A stretch of DNA of 64,000 nucleotides from Nitrospinaceae bacterium (GTDB lineage Bacteria; Nitrospinota; Nitrospinia; Nitrospinales; VA-1). The notes beneath the pieces are model-generated. The model saw only the letters and a list, made by a program, of their open reading frames with translations. It made no database searches and had not been told where the DNA came from. This document shows positions 24,324-36,603 of this stretch, piece after piece (the stretch's first letter is position 1; the number at the start of each line of letters is the position of its first letter). The position numbers and the translations under genes are program-made. The stretch covers positions 62,001 to 126,000 of the forward strand of contig JAJDAZ010000002.1 of the NCBI GenBank assembly GCA_029261595.1, written 5' to 3'.

Positions 24324-27300
24324 TCAGATCCCTAAAGGAGGGTCTATCAGCAATGCCAAAGGCCATTGGGAGAAAACCCGGGTCAGGTCCAGGGCGGGTT
24401 GGCCGTCGTTGAGGGAGACAGGTATGGATTGTCGGGTGAAAAGGTCCTGCAGGGTTTGTTTTGCTGAAAGTCCTGGGGGGAGAATGACGTGGGTTCCTTC
24501 CCATAAAGAATTTACCGGCCATTTTAATTCCGGCTCCATGAGGCCCGCCACCAGTCTTGGCGCGACGGTGATGGAAATTTTTCCGTGACATTGCCGGGCA
24601 AAGGCCACCACATGATCGGCGCGTTCACCAATTATTGTAAGAGGCAGGTAATCCCCTTCCAAAAATAAACCGGGATGATCCCTTCGGAGCCGCAGGCAAC
24701 AGGCGGTGACAAACATTTTAATCTTTCCACTTTGCCAGTCATCCAGCATAGCGAGGAGGGTTCCGGCTCGCTCCCCGGCATTGAGTTCGGAGGGAACGGC
24801 CAATAAAGGCTCCAAACCCTGTAAGAACTGTTTTCGATGGTCAAAATCCACTGGCTGGCGATTGTCCGGATCGACCAGACTGAAATCCCACAACTCGCCT
24901 CCCTGATAGGTATCGGGAATTCCAGGAGAGGTGATTTTGATCAATACCTGAGCCAGGGAATTGATCACCCCCATCCGGCTGATTCTCTCCTGAAAGGCCA
25001 TGAAGGAGTCAAGAAACCGGCTGGATTTTCCAGGTTTGAGGGCTTTGTCGATGAATTTTTCCACCGCCTCATCATAGGGGTTGTTGGGATTGATCCAACT
25101 GGTATGAACCTTGGCTTCTTTCCCCGCTTTGTGCATGAACCGGACCAGCCGGGTTTTGATTTCGTCAAGAGACGGCCCTGCGGCCGGGGGCCACATTCCC
25201 ACCAGGGTTTGATAAAACAGATATTCGTCATTGCGGTCGGGAGCGTGTTCGCCATCGACCAGCGAGCGTTTGGAGCGGTTGAGCAGGGCCCACCGGCGGA
25301 TGGCCTTTCGCCAGTCATCGGGGATTTCCGACAGAATATTGATCCGGGCGCGGGCGTCTTCTCCACGCTTGTGATCGTGGGTGGCGGTCGCGGTCAGGGT
25401 GTGTGGCCAGTTTTTCTGCCGTTTTTGATTGCGGGCATGAAAGCCGGAAACCGAAAGGCCGAATCGTTGCGGTTGTCCGCCGACTTCATTGAGTGAAATG
25501 AGCCGGTTGTACCGGTAAAAGGCGGTGTCTTCCAATCCCTTGGCTTGAACGGGACCGGTGAATTGCTGAAGCTTCATGACAAAATTTCGCCGGGTTTTGT
25601 CCCCTTTTTCGGAAACGGTTTCTTCCGCATCAAATAAAACCGTGTCCTTGATGAAGTCAAAAATGGTGGATTCCATGGCCGGGTTCAGGCTTTTTGCCCG
25701 GGCGATGGACTTTTCCAGGGTTTCCTGGTCATCCTGATTGGAACCCTCTGAATCAATATAAGTCCGGTAAATGGGGAAGCAGGCGACCACTCCACTCAGC
25801 GCTTCTCTGAGACTGTTGAGGGTGAAATCCCGGTGTCGGCGATCGTCTTCGGAGATAATATTGAGGGCACGCACCAGGACGTTGAGCTCGCTGGTCAACG
25901 CCGTTTGCATGATGAGTTTTTTACTATGGTAAACGATTTCTGCGAGGGATGTCGTGATGCCTGTGAACCGGCAGTAGATTTTGGAGAAATTTTTCTCATT
26001 GGAAGAATCGACAAACAACCCATTTAAATCGTTCAGGAAATCATAACCGCTGGTTCCGTGGACTGCCCAATGTTCCGGCAGAGATTCTGCGCCGGTAAGA
26101 ATTTTTTCAATCACCAGAAAAATCGGGCATCGGACCGGTCCTTCCGGGTCGTTTTCAGACTCTGTCTTGCGCCATTGCCGAACCATTTCCTTAATGAGTT
26201 TTGGATTGCGATGACTGAGTAGTTTGTTCCGGGCCACGATTTCGAACAAAACTTCTTCCTGAAGTTGGTTGAAATAGGTGGCGGGGTTGAACAATCCATC
26301 GATGTGATCCAGACGCAGTCCCGAAATTTTTCCTTCACCGATCAATTTGAGGATCAAGGAATGCGTTTGATGAAACACTTCCGGGTTTTCCATGTGGATT
26401 CCCGCAAGCTCGTTGACATCAAAGAAACGCCGGTAGTTGATCTCGTGGGCGGCGGTGCGCCAGTTGGACAGCCGGTAAATCTGTTTTTCCAAGAGTTGAT
26501 GCAAGGGGTCGAAACTGTCGGGTTGACCCGGGATTCCGTTAAAAATTTTCAGGTTGGTTTCAATGTGTCGGCGGATCTTAGGGGACTCCTCACACAATCG
26601 TTGCAAGCGGTCGCAGTTCACCGTTTTTTCGCGGATGCGTTCCTCGATTTTTTCAGGAGAAGTTTCTTCACCGCTGGGCAGGTGGTTGAGAGCGGTGGTG
26701 ATGCTGAGTAATTCCAGCAGGTGCGGGTCCTCTTCGGACATTTCATTGTGCAGGTCTTCCAGGTTGTGCGACAAAACGGTGGGGCTGGACTGGGGGTTGA
26801 CTGGCAGACGGTGATCGAAATATTTGAGAAAAAATTTTCCCTCCCCAAAATCCAGGTGCAACTCGCCCTGTTCCAGGACCACGCCATACTGGTCCGCCAG
26901 GATGGGCAGGAGGATTTTGCCTTTCAGTTCTGTTTTGGCAGGGTTCCACTCGATATCGAAAAACCCGGAGTAGGGGGAATAACGGCCGTTTTCCAAAACA
27001 TCCTGCCACCAGTTATTTTCGGGATCGGCAATTCCCATGTGGTTGGGAACGAAATCCAGGATGTGTCCCATACCGTGTTTGACCATCTCCTCCGAGAACG
27101 CATCGTATCCGGCTTCACCGCCCAGTTCCGGATTGATACGGGTGAAGTCGCAAATATCATAACCGTGGGGGGAGTCTTTCCCGGCTGAGAAAAAAGGCGA
27201 TGTATAGCAGTGGGTGATGCCAAGACCTGCCAGGTAACTGACGATGGAACGGGCCTTGGAAAAAGTAAACCCCCGGTTCAATTGCAATCGATAGGTGCTC

Positions 27301-27392
27301 CCGGGAAACTCTTTTCGGGTGGCGAGGGATTCCTGGAACAGGCTCAACGGTTCGTTCAGGGGGACTTTGTTTTTATCTGGCGGGATATTCAT
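24324..27392 (-). CDS. treY: Maltooligosyl trehalose synthase
   Basis: 1022 residues, with GGAGG ten bases before the ATG. GH13 family: N-terminal STYRLQLNRGFTF and GSPHGYDICD, region I DFVPNHMG, region II GLRLDHIDGLF with the catalytic Asp, region III FLVIEKIL with the catalytic Glu, region IV TATATHDHKRGEDARARI. TreY isomerises the terminal alpha-1,4 glucose of maltodextrin to an alpha-1,1 trehalose end. The length is above the usual 700-900 residues. It lies downstream of treZ in the same direction, so the operon order is glgX, treZ, treY. Confidence 0.95.
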   Translation of the reverse strand: MNIPPDKNKVPLNEPLSLFQESLATRKEFPGSTYRLQLNRGFTFSKARSIVSYLAGLGITHCYTSPFFSAGKDSPHGYDICDFTRINPELGGEAGYDAFSEEMVKHGMGHILDFVPNHMGIADPENNWWQDVLENGRYSPYSGFFDIEWNPAKTELKGKILLPILADQYGVVLEQGELHLDFGEGKFFLKYFDHRLPVNPQSSPTVLSHNLEDLHNEMSEEDPHLLELLSITTALNHLPSGEETSPEKIEERIREKTVNCDRLQRLCEESPKIRRHIETNLKIFNGIPGQPDSFDPLHQLLEKQIYRLSNWRTAAHEINYRRFFDVNELAGIHMENPEVFHQTHSLILKLIGEGKISGLRLDHIDGLFNPATYFNQLQEEVLFEIVARNKLLSHRNPKLIKEMVRQWRKTESENDPEGPVRCPIFLVIEKILTGAESLPEHWAVHGTSGYDFLNDLNGLFVDSSNEKNFSKIYCRFTGITTSLAEIVYHSKKLIMQTALTSELNVLVRALNIISEDDRRHRDFTLNSLREALSGVVACFPIYRTYIDSEGSNQDDQETLEKSIARAKSLNPAMESTIFDFIKDTVLFDAEETVSEKGDKTRRNFVMKLQQFTGPVQAKGLEDTAFYRYNRLISLNEVGGQPQRFGLSVSGFHARNQKRQKNWPHTLTATATHDHKRGEDARARINILSEIPDDWRKAIRRWALLNRSKRSLVDGEHAPDRNDEYLFYQTLVGMWPPAAGPSLDEIKTRLVRFMHKAGKEAKVHTSWINPNNPYDEAVEKFIDKALKPGKSSRFLDSFMAFQERISRMGVINSLAQVLIKITSPGIPDTYQGGELWDFSLVDPDNRQPVDFDHRKQFLQGLEPLLAVPSELNAGERAGTLLAMLDDWQSGKIKMFVTACCLRLRRDHPGLFLEGDYLPLTIIGERADHVVAFARQCHGKISITVAPRLVAGLMEPELKWPVNSLWEGTHVILPPGLSAKQTLQDLFTRQSIPVSLNDGQPALDLTRVFSQWPLALLIDPPLGI

Positions 27393-27468
27393 TTTCTGTG
27401 GACCTCCTGATACTGATTGTGTGTGTTCTCTAACGGCAAGTCAAGTTTTGCGGAATGAAATAAGATGC

Positions 27469-29357
27469 CTAATCGGGCTCTACAGCGCGTAGTAGAGCTG
27501 TGCAGGGTCCTTGAAAGTTGAGAATGATTTTCTGTTTTTCGAGCCTTACCGCTGGGCCGGAGGGTGGGTCGGTGTATTGCGTGTCTTCCGATGTCCACTG
27601 TAAGCTCCATTGTTTTCCCGGTGGTGGTTGGGTGATGGAATGAGTTCCTATGATGATACTTTCCTGTCCCTTCAAACACGCAACGACCAACAGAGAAGAT
27701 GAGTCGCCGGTCTGCCGTTTCATTGCAAGAGTATTTTTCCCGAGGGCTTCTATTTCAAAAGAGGGATGAAAACTTTTCTGCAAAGCGGGCTCACTCTTAC
27801 GCAGATTTATCAGATCCCGGTATAGATTTAGCATGCCTGTGTGGGGTCCTCTTTGGCGTTCCTCCCAATTCAATTTGCTGTTGATAAAAGTGGATGGGGC
27901 CTGCGGGTCGGGAATGGATAGGATCGAGTCGGCCTCAGAAAAAGCTTTAAAATGGCGAAATTCATTGCGCCGACCCTGGGTCACCGCTTTCCCCAGCGCT
28001 TCCGGGTGGTCGGTGAAATAGCAAAAAGGGGTGCTGGCGGCCCATTCCTGACCCATGAAAATGAGAGGAGTTGCGGGTAAGAGCAGGTGCAATGCGCTCG
28101 CGGCCCGAAAGGAAGCCGGGTCCACTGCAAAATGCAGGCGATCGCCAAGCGCGCGGTTTCCCACCTGGTCGTGATTCTGAAGGCAATGGATGAATTGGTT
28201 GAGGAGAATTCCCTCGGTTGAAGTTCCTCGCGCACGTTTCCTGAAAGCCGATTTTTGCCCGGTAAAAAACCATCCCTGACGAATGGTTTGAGCGAGGTCT
28301 TTGGCAGTGCCGCTGAAATCCTGAAAATAGCCCTCGTCATCGCCTGCCAGCAGGCGGCGCATCTGATGATGAAAGTCATCGGCCCAGACGCCGTCGAGAC
28401 CAAAGCCTCCCTTCTCTTCGGGGAGAATGAGTTTGGCCCGGTTTCTGTCGTCTTCTGCTATGAGGAGAAGGTTTCTTCCGCCCGGCAGGGAGGCGCGAAC
28501 TTTTTGGCCAAGTTCTTTTAAGAAGTGAGTGGGACTGTCGTCCACCATCGCATGGGTGGCGTCCAGGCGCAAGCCGTCGATGTGGTACTCGTGTACCCAG
28601 TAGAGAGCATTTTCGATAAAAAAATTCCGTGAATGTGCGCAATGCTTGCCGTCAAAATTAATGGCGTCTCCCCAGGGGCTTTTATGTCGGGATGAAAAAT
28701 AGTACGGAGAGAATGCGCCCAGATAGGCGCCGTCCGGCCCGAGATGATTGTACACGACATCCAGAACAACCCCGATGTTCAAGGCATGGGCCTCGTTCAC
28801 CAGACGGCGCAGTTGATCCGGTGTGCCGTAGCAACGTGCCGGTGCAAACAGGTCCACGCCATCGTAGCCCCAGTTGCGGTTTCCGGGGAAGTCCGCCACC
28901 GGCATCAGTTCGATTGCCGTGACTCCCAGGTCTTTTAGTTTTGTTAATTTTTCGCACACTCCGGTGAAGGTGCCGGTGGGTGTGAATGCCCCGACGTGAA
29001 GCTCATAAAGAATCAAGTCCTCCATGTTGACGCCGGTCCAGTCGGCATCGGTCCAGTGGAAACGGGAAGGGTCCACCACTTCTGAGGGGCCATGCACGCC
29101 CTCAGGCTGAAACCTGGAGGCCGGGTCCGGATAGGCATGCTCACCGTCGATCCTGAATTGATAACGGGTTCCTGCGGGCAGGTCCTGAAAGTGGCCTGTG
29201 AAATAGCCGTCGCCGGAAGGCTTGAGGGGACGAACCGACCCGGATGCTTCAGAGGATGGTGCCACGATGAGATCCAATGATTTGGAATCGGGGGACCAGA
29301 CGCGAAACTGCGTGCCCTCTGGAGTCACCCAGGCACCGAGGCCGGGCTCAAAACCCG

Positions 29358-29361
<4 letters not shown>
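27469..29361 (-). CDS. treZ: Maltooligosyl trehalose trehalohydrolase
   Basis: About 630 residues from an ATG overlapping the glgX stop (ATGA). An N-terminal CBM48-like domain (GAWVTPEGTQFRVWSPDSKS) leads into the GH13 barrel: DVVYNHLGPDG, GLRLDATHAMVDD with catalytic Asp, LLIAEDDRN with catalytic Glu, and QNHDQVGNRA. TreZ releases trehalose from maltooligosyl trehalose made by TreY. An upstream in-frame ATG at 29385 would add eight residues. The overlap with glgX shows coupled expression of glycogen debranching and trehalose formation. Confidence 0.95.
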
Positions 29362-31484
<2,123 letters not shown>

Positions 31485-31565
31485 TACCTCTATTTTAGGC
31501 TGGATGTGGGAGTTTCACAAGGAAAATGGGTGTGTAGCTATCTGTGGTTAGTGAAGGGGGGCCTT

Positions 31566-31587
31566 GCGCAGGCCCGATGGCCTGCGC
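31566..31587. repeat. 9-bp-stem perfect hairpin between convergent-free genes
   Basis: GCGCAGGCC-CGAT-GGCCTGCGC forms a nine-base stem with a four-base loop, 28 bases past the stop of the minus-strand gene at 31615. No T-tract follows on that strand, so it is not a standard intrinsic terminator. Confidence 0.5.
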
Positions 31588-31614
31588 GTCCAATTTGATT
31601 AGGGGTGGCTTGGT

Positions 31615-32127
31615 TTAATAGACCGGGTTATGAAAGTAATATAGGGCGTCGTCACCGGGGCGGATGCTGTAGTCGGGCAAACTGGTGCATTGCTCCAGAA
31701 CGATTTTCCACGCCCCGCCTTCCTTGTTAAAAACGTAATTACAGACACTGTGTTGACGTTCATCGGTGTCCGTACTTTTGGAGGTGATGCTGCTGATTTC
31801 ATCGACCAGCACGTAGCCCACCTCTTTGCCCTGATTCCCTGCCAGAACCTGGCGTTGGGTGCGGCATTCCATGCCGCGAAACTCTGACATCATCTGACGG
31901 TAGCCTTTGACCCGGTTTTCCAGAAGAGCGCGTTTGTCATCGGACAGGATGACCAGTTTCGCGCCATAATGATCAAGGATCTTTTCCGGCTGAGTGCAGT
32001 TTAAAGTATCGACTTTATTGAGTATTTCGGTGAAGGTCTTGGTACCGTCGGCAAACGCTTGATTTGCCCCGGCAAATATCAGGACCATGAAGGTGGAAAG
32101 AACGATTTTAGATAAAAATTTCAACAT
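31615..32127 (-). CDS. Secreted hypothetical protein
   Basis: 170 residues, with GGAG eight bases before the ATG. The signal peptide is clear (LSTFMVLIFAGANQAFADG). The mature protein has four cysteines (LNCTQPEK, GMECRTQ, SVCNYVF, EQCTSL), which suggests disulfides in the periplasm or outside the cell. No domain recognised. It follows the NHL-repeat gene on the same strand with an 80-base gap that holds a hairpin. Confidence 0.65.
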   Translation of the reverse strand: MLKFLSKIVLSTFMVLIFAGANQAFADGTKTFTEILNKVDTLNCTQPEKILDHYGAKLVILSDDKRALLENRVKGYRQMMSEFRGMECRTQRQVLAGNQGKEVGYVLVDEISSITSKSTDTDERQHSVCNYVFNKEGGAWKIVLEQCTSLPDYSIRPGDDALYYFHNPVY

Positions 32128-32167
32128 TTACTTTCTCCAGAAGGATCATTGTCAAATAAACCAATGG

Positions 32168-32187
32168 CCGCCCGTGGGTCCGGGCGG
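32168..32187 (-). terminator. GC-rich hairpin after the NHL-repeat gene
   Basis: CCGCCCG-TGGGTC-CGGGCGG gives a seven-base stem 21 bases past the NHL gene stop. On the minus strand the following sequence is only moderately T-rich, so a terminator or mRNA-stabilising role is possible but not certain. Confidence 0.4.
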
Positions 32188-32207
32188 GTTGTTTGTCGTT
32201 TAAGATG

Positions 32208-34382
32208 TTATGGAAAATTCTGTAAATAGATTTCCACCGTTTCCCCGTCGTGCGCCCAGCCGAATGTGCCGGTTCCGGCAAACGTGGAAATGATGCCCTC
32301 ACTGTCCACCTTGCGAATACGGTTGTTGCCCATATCCGAAATGTACAGGTTGCCCTTGGAATCAAAAGCCACCGCGGTCGGTTGCTTCAGCATGGCCTTG
32401 GTGGCGGGGCCGCCGTCGCCAAAATACCCCTGATAGCCTTTTCCCGCTACGGTCACGATATTGCCGTCCTTGGTGATTTTGCGAATTCGATGCGTGTTGA
32501 ACCCGACGATGTACAATTCCCCATCCGGGCTGAAGGCTATCGCGTCCATCGACCGGATGCCCGCTTTAAGCGCAGGACCGCCGTCGCCGGTGTCCTTGTG
32601 ATCGCCATTTCCAGCAATGGTTGTCACGATGCCCTTGGTGTCGATTTTACGGATGCGGTTGTTTGCGGTGTCTGCGATAAATAAATTTCCCGTTTTATCC
32701 ATCGCCAGGGCCCGGGGGTCCCGGAAGGTAGCTTTTTTCGCCGGGCCGCCGTCGCCGGTATAATCCGATTCGCCTGTCCCAGCAAAGTTTGAGACCGTGC
32801 CTTTTGTGTCGATTTTCCTGATCTGATGGTTGATGCGGTCGGCGGCGTAAATGTTGTTGTCTTTGTCAAACACGATATCCGAAAACTGGGTGACCATTGC
32901 AATTTCGCTTTTCATGGACAACCCCTGCGATTGATCTTTATTGAGGGCCGCCAGGTATTCTTTGTCCGCAGTCTGGATAAAGGTGTGAACGATACCCTTG
33001 TCGTCAATGTAGCGGATCATGCTGACAAAGCCGCTGGGGCTGACAAAGTAAACTTCCTGCTTGTCGTTGAGAATCAGGGATTGGACGGAAAAAAGAGAAG
33101 CCTCCAAAGCGGGAACACCGTCGCCGACATTACCGCGTTCCCCGTTTCCGGCGATGGTCTGGATGATGCCCGCGGGAGAAATCTTCCGAATGCGGTAATG
33201 CCCCTTATCCGAAAAAATAATATTGTCGTCCTTGTCAACGGCGATCCCATGGGGGAAATTTAAATTCGCTCCGGTTGCCGGGCCGCCGTCGCCGCCAAAT
33301 TTTTTGAGGCCGTTGCCTGCAAGGGTTTCGATTTTTCCTTTAAGCGGATCGACCCTGCGAATGCGATAGTGGGAACGGTCGATGATCAGCAGACGGCCCT
33401 GCTTGTCCAACGTCACACCGAAAGGGAGATACAGGTTGGTGTCTCTTGCGAGTTCCGTTTCTCCATTGTAATCCTGCTGTCCGGTTCCTGCGACGGTGCG
33501 GATCATCCCCTGTTTGTCCACAACGCGAATGCGGTTGTTGTTGCGGTCGGCGATATACAGATTGCCCTTGTCATCCACCGCGACTCCGGTGGGGCCTGCA
33601 ATGCTGGCCCGGTATGCGGGGCCATTGTCGCCCATATAAAAGAAACCGCCGTCTCCCGCCGCAGTCGTGATGATGCCCGATGGATTGACTTTGCGAATGC
33701 GGTTGTTTCTGCGATCCGCGATGTAGAGATTATCTTTTTTGTCGATGGCCAGACCGAAGGGCCGGTCGATTCGGGCTTTTAAGGCGGGCCCGGAATCTCC
33801 TCCGTACCCTTCCTCACCGTTTCCGGCATAGGTGCTGATGACACCTTTATTATCGATCACGCGGATTCGGTTGTTGCTGCGATCGGAAATATAGAGGTTG
33901 TCTTTACTGTCCAAAGCCATTCCGGAAGGAAAATGGAGACTGGCTTTCGTCGCCTGCCCGCCATCTCCACTGAACCCCGCTGTGCCGTTGCCTGCAATTG
34001 TTGTGATGATTCCTTTTGAGTCGATCTTCCTCACCACATGATTTTCCCGGTCGGCTATATAGATATTTCCTTTGTCATCGGAAAGCAAACCGGCGGGGAT
34101 TTTCAAGCTGGCTTCCAGTGCGGGACCCCCGTCGCCGGAATAACCGGCGACCCCGGTCCCGGCAAAACGGGTCAACAACCCTTTTTTATCGATCCGGTCG
34201 ATCGTGTTGTGATCCCGTCTGGAAATATAAATATTTCCCTTTTTATCGAGGGTGATTCCATCCACCAGGGAAATCTCAATCTCAGTCGCGGGCTCTCCCT
34301 TGGCGAAACTTAAGCTTGGGGCCAGAAGGCACAAAGCCGTCAGAACCGTCAAAAACTGTATTTTTAAAAACTTGGTGCGCAT
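32208..34382 (-). CDS. Exported NHL-repeat beta-propeller protein
   Basis: About 724 residues from an ATG preceded by GAGG at good spacing. A signal peptide (LTALCLLAPSLSFAKG) precedes about twelve units of 55-60 residues, each pairing a strand such as GNLYIADRNNNRIRVVD with AGNG...GDGGPATKASL. These are NHL repeats that fold as beta-propellers, here enough for two six-bladed rings. One unit near residues 470-500 is degenerate. The role is probably binding or scaffolding at the envelope. The final repeat is cut short. Confidence 0.88.
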   Translation of the reverse strand: MRTKFLKIQFLTVLTALCLLAPSLSFAKGEPATEIEISLVDGITLDKKGNIYISRRDHNTIDRIDKKGLLTRFAGTGVAGYSGDGGPALEASLKIPAGLLSDDKGNIYIADRENHVVRKIDSKGIITTIAGNGTAGFSGDGGQATKASLHFPSGMALDSKDNLYISDRSNNRIRVIDNKGVISTYAGNGEEGYGGDSGPALKARIDRPFGLAIDKKDNLYIADRRNNRIRKVNPSGIITTAAGDGGFFYMGDNGPAYRASIAGPTGVAVDDKGNLYIADRNNNRIRVVDKQGMIRTVAGTGQQDYNGETELARDTNLYLPFGVTLDKQGRLLIIDRSHYRIRRVDPLKGKIETLAGNGLKKFGGDGGPATGANLNFPHGIAVDKDDNIIFSDKGHYRIRKISPAGIIQTIAGNGERGNVGDGVPALEASLFSVQSLILNDKQEVYFVSPSGFVSMIRYIDDKGIVHTFIQTADKEYLAALNKDQSQGLSMKSEIAMVTQFSDIVFDKDNNIYAADRINHQIRKIDTKGTVSNFAGTGESDYTGDGGPAKKATFRDPRALAMDKTGNLFIADTANNRIRKIDTKGIVTTIAGNGDHKDTGDGGPALKAGIRSMDAIAFSPDGELYIVGFNTHRIRKITKDGNIVTVAGKGYQGYFGDGGPATKAMLKQPTAVAFDSKGNLYISDMGNNRIRKVDSEGIISTFAGTGTFGWAHDGETVEIYLQNFP

Positions 34383-34772
34383 ATTAACCTCAAAATAGAA
34401 CCGGGCCATCCCGGTCAAGTTTCCGGGAAGCCAATTTTTTTATACATGGTCTAAGAATACAAAAAGGTTGATGGGGCAATCAACTAAAAATGATCGCAAA
34501 TTCTAAAAAGCTTTTCGAGCCGAAAAGCAGTTAAAATGCAACGCTCCAATCTGACAGTCATGGGGGGCAGGGTAAGCCTTACCTTCCACTCTAACAGTGG
34601 GTTACCATTTTGTTTTCCTGTAAGGACCTGATTATACGGTGGGATCTTTCCATGTCAATTGGATTTTATTCCTTTAAAATAAATAGGTTAACCGAAGTTT
34701 TTGCTTGCTGACCCGGCGCTCGGGGCCTCATGATTGAGAAACTATGACCTTTAATGTTATGATATTTCAATC
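34383..34772. other. Divergent intergenic region upstream of NHL and radical SAM genes
   Basis: No gene. It contains a strong hairpin (34505-34528), a GGTAAGCC / GGGTTACC-like semi-palindromic stretch near 34570-34615, and an AT-rich tail before 34773. No riboswitch consensus, including the B12 box, was identified by eye. Confidence 0.4.
34505..34528 (-). terminator. Intrinsic-terminator-like hairpin in the leader of the NHL gene
   Basis: Read on the minus strand, GCTTTTCG-GCT-CGAAAAGC (8-bp stem, 3-nt loop) is followed directly by TTTTT. It lies about 120 bases upstream of the NHL start codon, where no upstream minus-strand gene ends, so it may be an attenuator. Confidence 0.5.
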
Positions 34773-36575
34773 ATGAAAACGCTATTGATATTTCCTGCGC
34801 AGTGGTACCCGTCTCAGCCGTATTTGAGCACACCCTACCTGACCGCTTATTTACAGTCCAAGGGATGGGACGCTTCCCAGCGCGACTTTAATATTGAATC
34901 CTACGACCATTTTTTATCGCCCGAACGTCTGGGCAAGGTGGTCGGAAAAATGCAGCGCAACCTGGAGACCCTGCGGGCCAAAAAATCTTTCACGATCAAG
35001 GAAAAATCCACCCTGGATGTTCTTGCCACGGGCATCCAGTTTTCCGATGTCATTCTTTCCCAGGTGGAAGACGCGAAAGCGGTGATGCGAACCCCGGAGC
35101 GGTTTTTTAATTTCGAGTCCTATCAGCAGGCGGACATGATTATCAAGTCGGCGCTCAAACTGGTGTCCGATGCCTATTCCCCATCCGTCTTTTCTCTGTC
35201 CACATTTGAAAGCGGAACGCGGGCCGAAGAATCCACGTTCAAGGCGCGGCAGTTCACTCAGGATAAGGAAACCAATCCGTTTATTGAGTTGTACGACGAG
35301 GTCCTGTTGCCGACCGAGTCCTGGGAGGGTTACGACGTCGTGGGGATTTCCATCGTGGGCATCTCGCAGATCATTCCGGGGTTGACCCTGGCGCGCATGC
35401 TTAAAGAGAGGCATCCGCATTTACACGTCACATTGGGCGGGCCCATCTTCAGTGTGAATGCCAGCCAGTTAAAAGGCCATGCGGAATTTTTTGACGACTT
35501 CTGCCACAGCATTGTGCTGTTCGAAGGCGAAGACCCGATTCATCAACTGCTGACCACCTTGAAAAAGGGTTCGAGTCTGCATGAGGTCCCCAACCTGATG
35601 TTTCAGGATCAGGGGGAAGTGTGCATCAACAAGGAACGGGTCGAGTTGCGATTTGAGGAAATTCCGTCGCCCACGTTTGAAGGGTTGCCGATGGACCGTT
35701 ATCTGTCGCCCTATCCCATCCTGCCGGTTTTGCAGAGCCGGGGTTGCTACTGGGGCAAATGCACCTTCTGCACCCACAGTTTTATTTACGGCCATCGCTA
35801 TGGCAAACAACGCACCGAGCAGATGGTGGACGAGTTGAAAGCTTTGTCAGAAAAATACCAGACCAAATATTTCACGTTTTCGGATGAAGCAATGTCTCCG
35901 CATGCGTTGAATGATATTTCCGAATTGATGATTGAACGCGAGGAAGACATTCGGGCGCTGGCTTTGCTTAAGTTTGAAAAGGTCATGGACGAAACGTTGT
36001 TCGGAAAAATGAAAAAGGCGGGCTTTCTTTTTCTGATGTTTGGGTTGGAAAGCGCCAACGACCGGATCCTCGCCCTGATCGACAAAGGCACCTGTAAGGA
36101 AGTAGAGCGCGATGTTCTAAAAAAGAGCAGTGACGCCGGGATCTGGAATCATTCGTTTCTGTTTTACGGATTTCCCACCGAGACACGCGCAGAAGCTCAG
36201 GAGACCACGGATTTTCTGATGGACAACCTGAATTCCATTCATTCGTTCGGGCCGGGGGTGTTTCTATTGAACCGGGATTCAAGTTGCTATCAATACCCGG
36301 AAAAGTTTTCCATCACCGAAATCATTCAGGACCCGGAAGCCAACATCGCCATGAACCTGGATTTTGTTGCCGATAAGGGCATGTCGCGTGAGGAGGCGGT
36401 GGAAATGAATGATAAATGTATTCAACTTGCGGAAGAAAAATTTCCTTCCCTCAAGGTTTGGGGGACGCTGCCGAGAGAACATTTTCTGCTCTATCTGGAC
36501 CACTATGGCAAGGACGCGCTGAGCGGAAAATCCTCCGCGGCTGAGGATGAAGACAAAGCGCTCTGTAAAGCGTGA
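34773..36575 (+). CDS. B12-binding-domain radical SAM protein, copy 1
   Basis: 600 residues. The N-terminal half has a cobalamin-binding-like Rossmann part (LLIFPAQWYPSQPYLSTPYL, then VGISIVGISQIIPGLTLARML, LGGPIF) without the DXHXXG motif. The radical SAM core starts at GCYWGKCTFC with C325, C330 and C333, a CX4CX2C spacing rather than the usual CX3CX2C. FSDEAMSP and LFGLESANDRIL are further core elements. It is followed after 28 bases by a paralogue. Such enzymes often methylate or rearrange unactivated carbons; the substrate is unknown. No ribosome-binding site precedes the ATG. Confidence 0.88.
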   Translation: MKTLLIFPAQWYPSQPYLSTPYLTAYLQSKGWDASQRDFNIESYDHFLSPERLGKVVGKMQRNLETLRAKKSFTIKEKSTLDVLATGIQFSDVILSQVEDAKAVMRTPERFFNFESYQQADMIIKSALKLVSDAYSPSVFSLSTFESGTRAEESTFKARQFTQDKETNPFIELYDEVLLPTESWEGYDVVGISIVGISQIIPGLTLARMLKERHPHLHVTLGGPIFSVNASQLKGHAEFFDDFCHSIVLFEGEDPIHQLLTTLKKGSSLHEVPNLMFQDQGEVCINKERVELRFEEIPSPTFEGLPMDRYLSPYPILPVLQSRGCYWGKCTFCTHSFIYGHRYGKQRTEQMVDELKALSEKYQTKYFTFSDEAMSPHALNDISELMIEREEDIRALALLKFEKVMDETLFGKMKKAGFLFLMFGLESANDRILALIDKGTCKEVERDVLKKSSDAGIWNHSFLFYGFPTETRAEAQETTDFLMDNLNSIHSFGPGVFLLNRDSSCYQYPEKFSITEIIQDPEANIAMNLDFVADKGMSREEAVEMNDKCIQLAEEKFPSLKVWGTLPREHFLLYLDHYGKDALSGKSSAAEDEDKALCKA

Positions 36576-36603
36576 TTGATTTTCTAATGACTGGAATGAT
36601 GAA

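Noticed and set aside
34383-34772. Possible cobalamin riboswitch near B12 radical SAM genes
   Set aside because: No B12-box consensus found on either strand; only a terminator-like hairpin oriented the other way.
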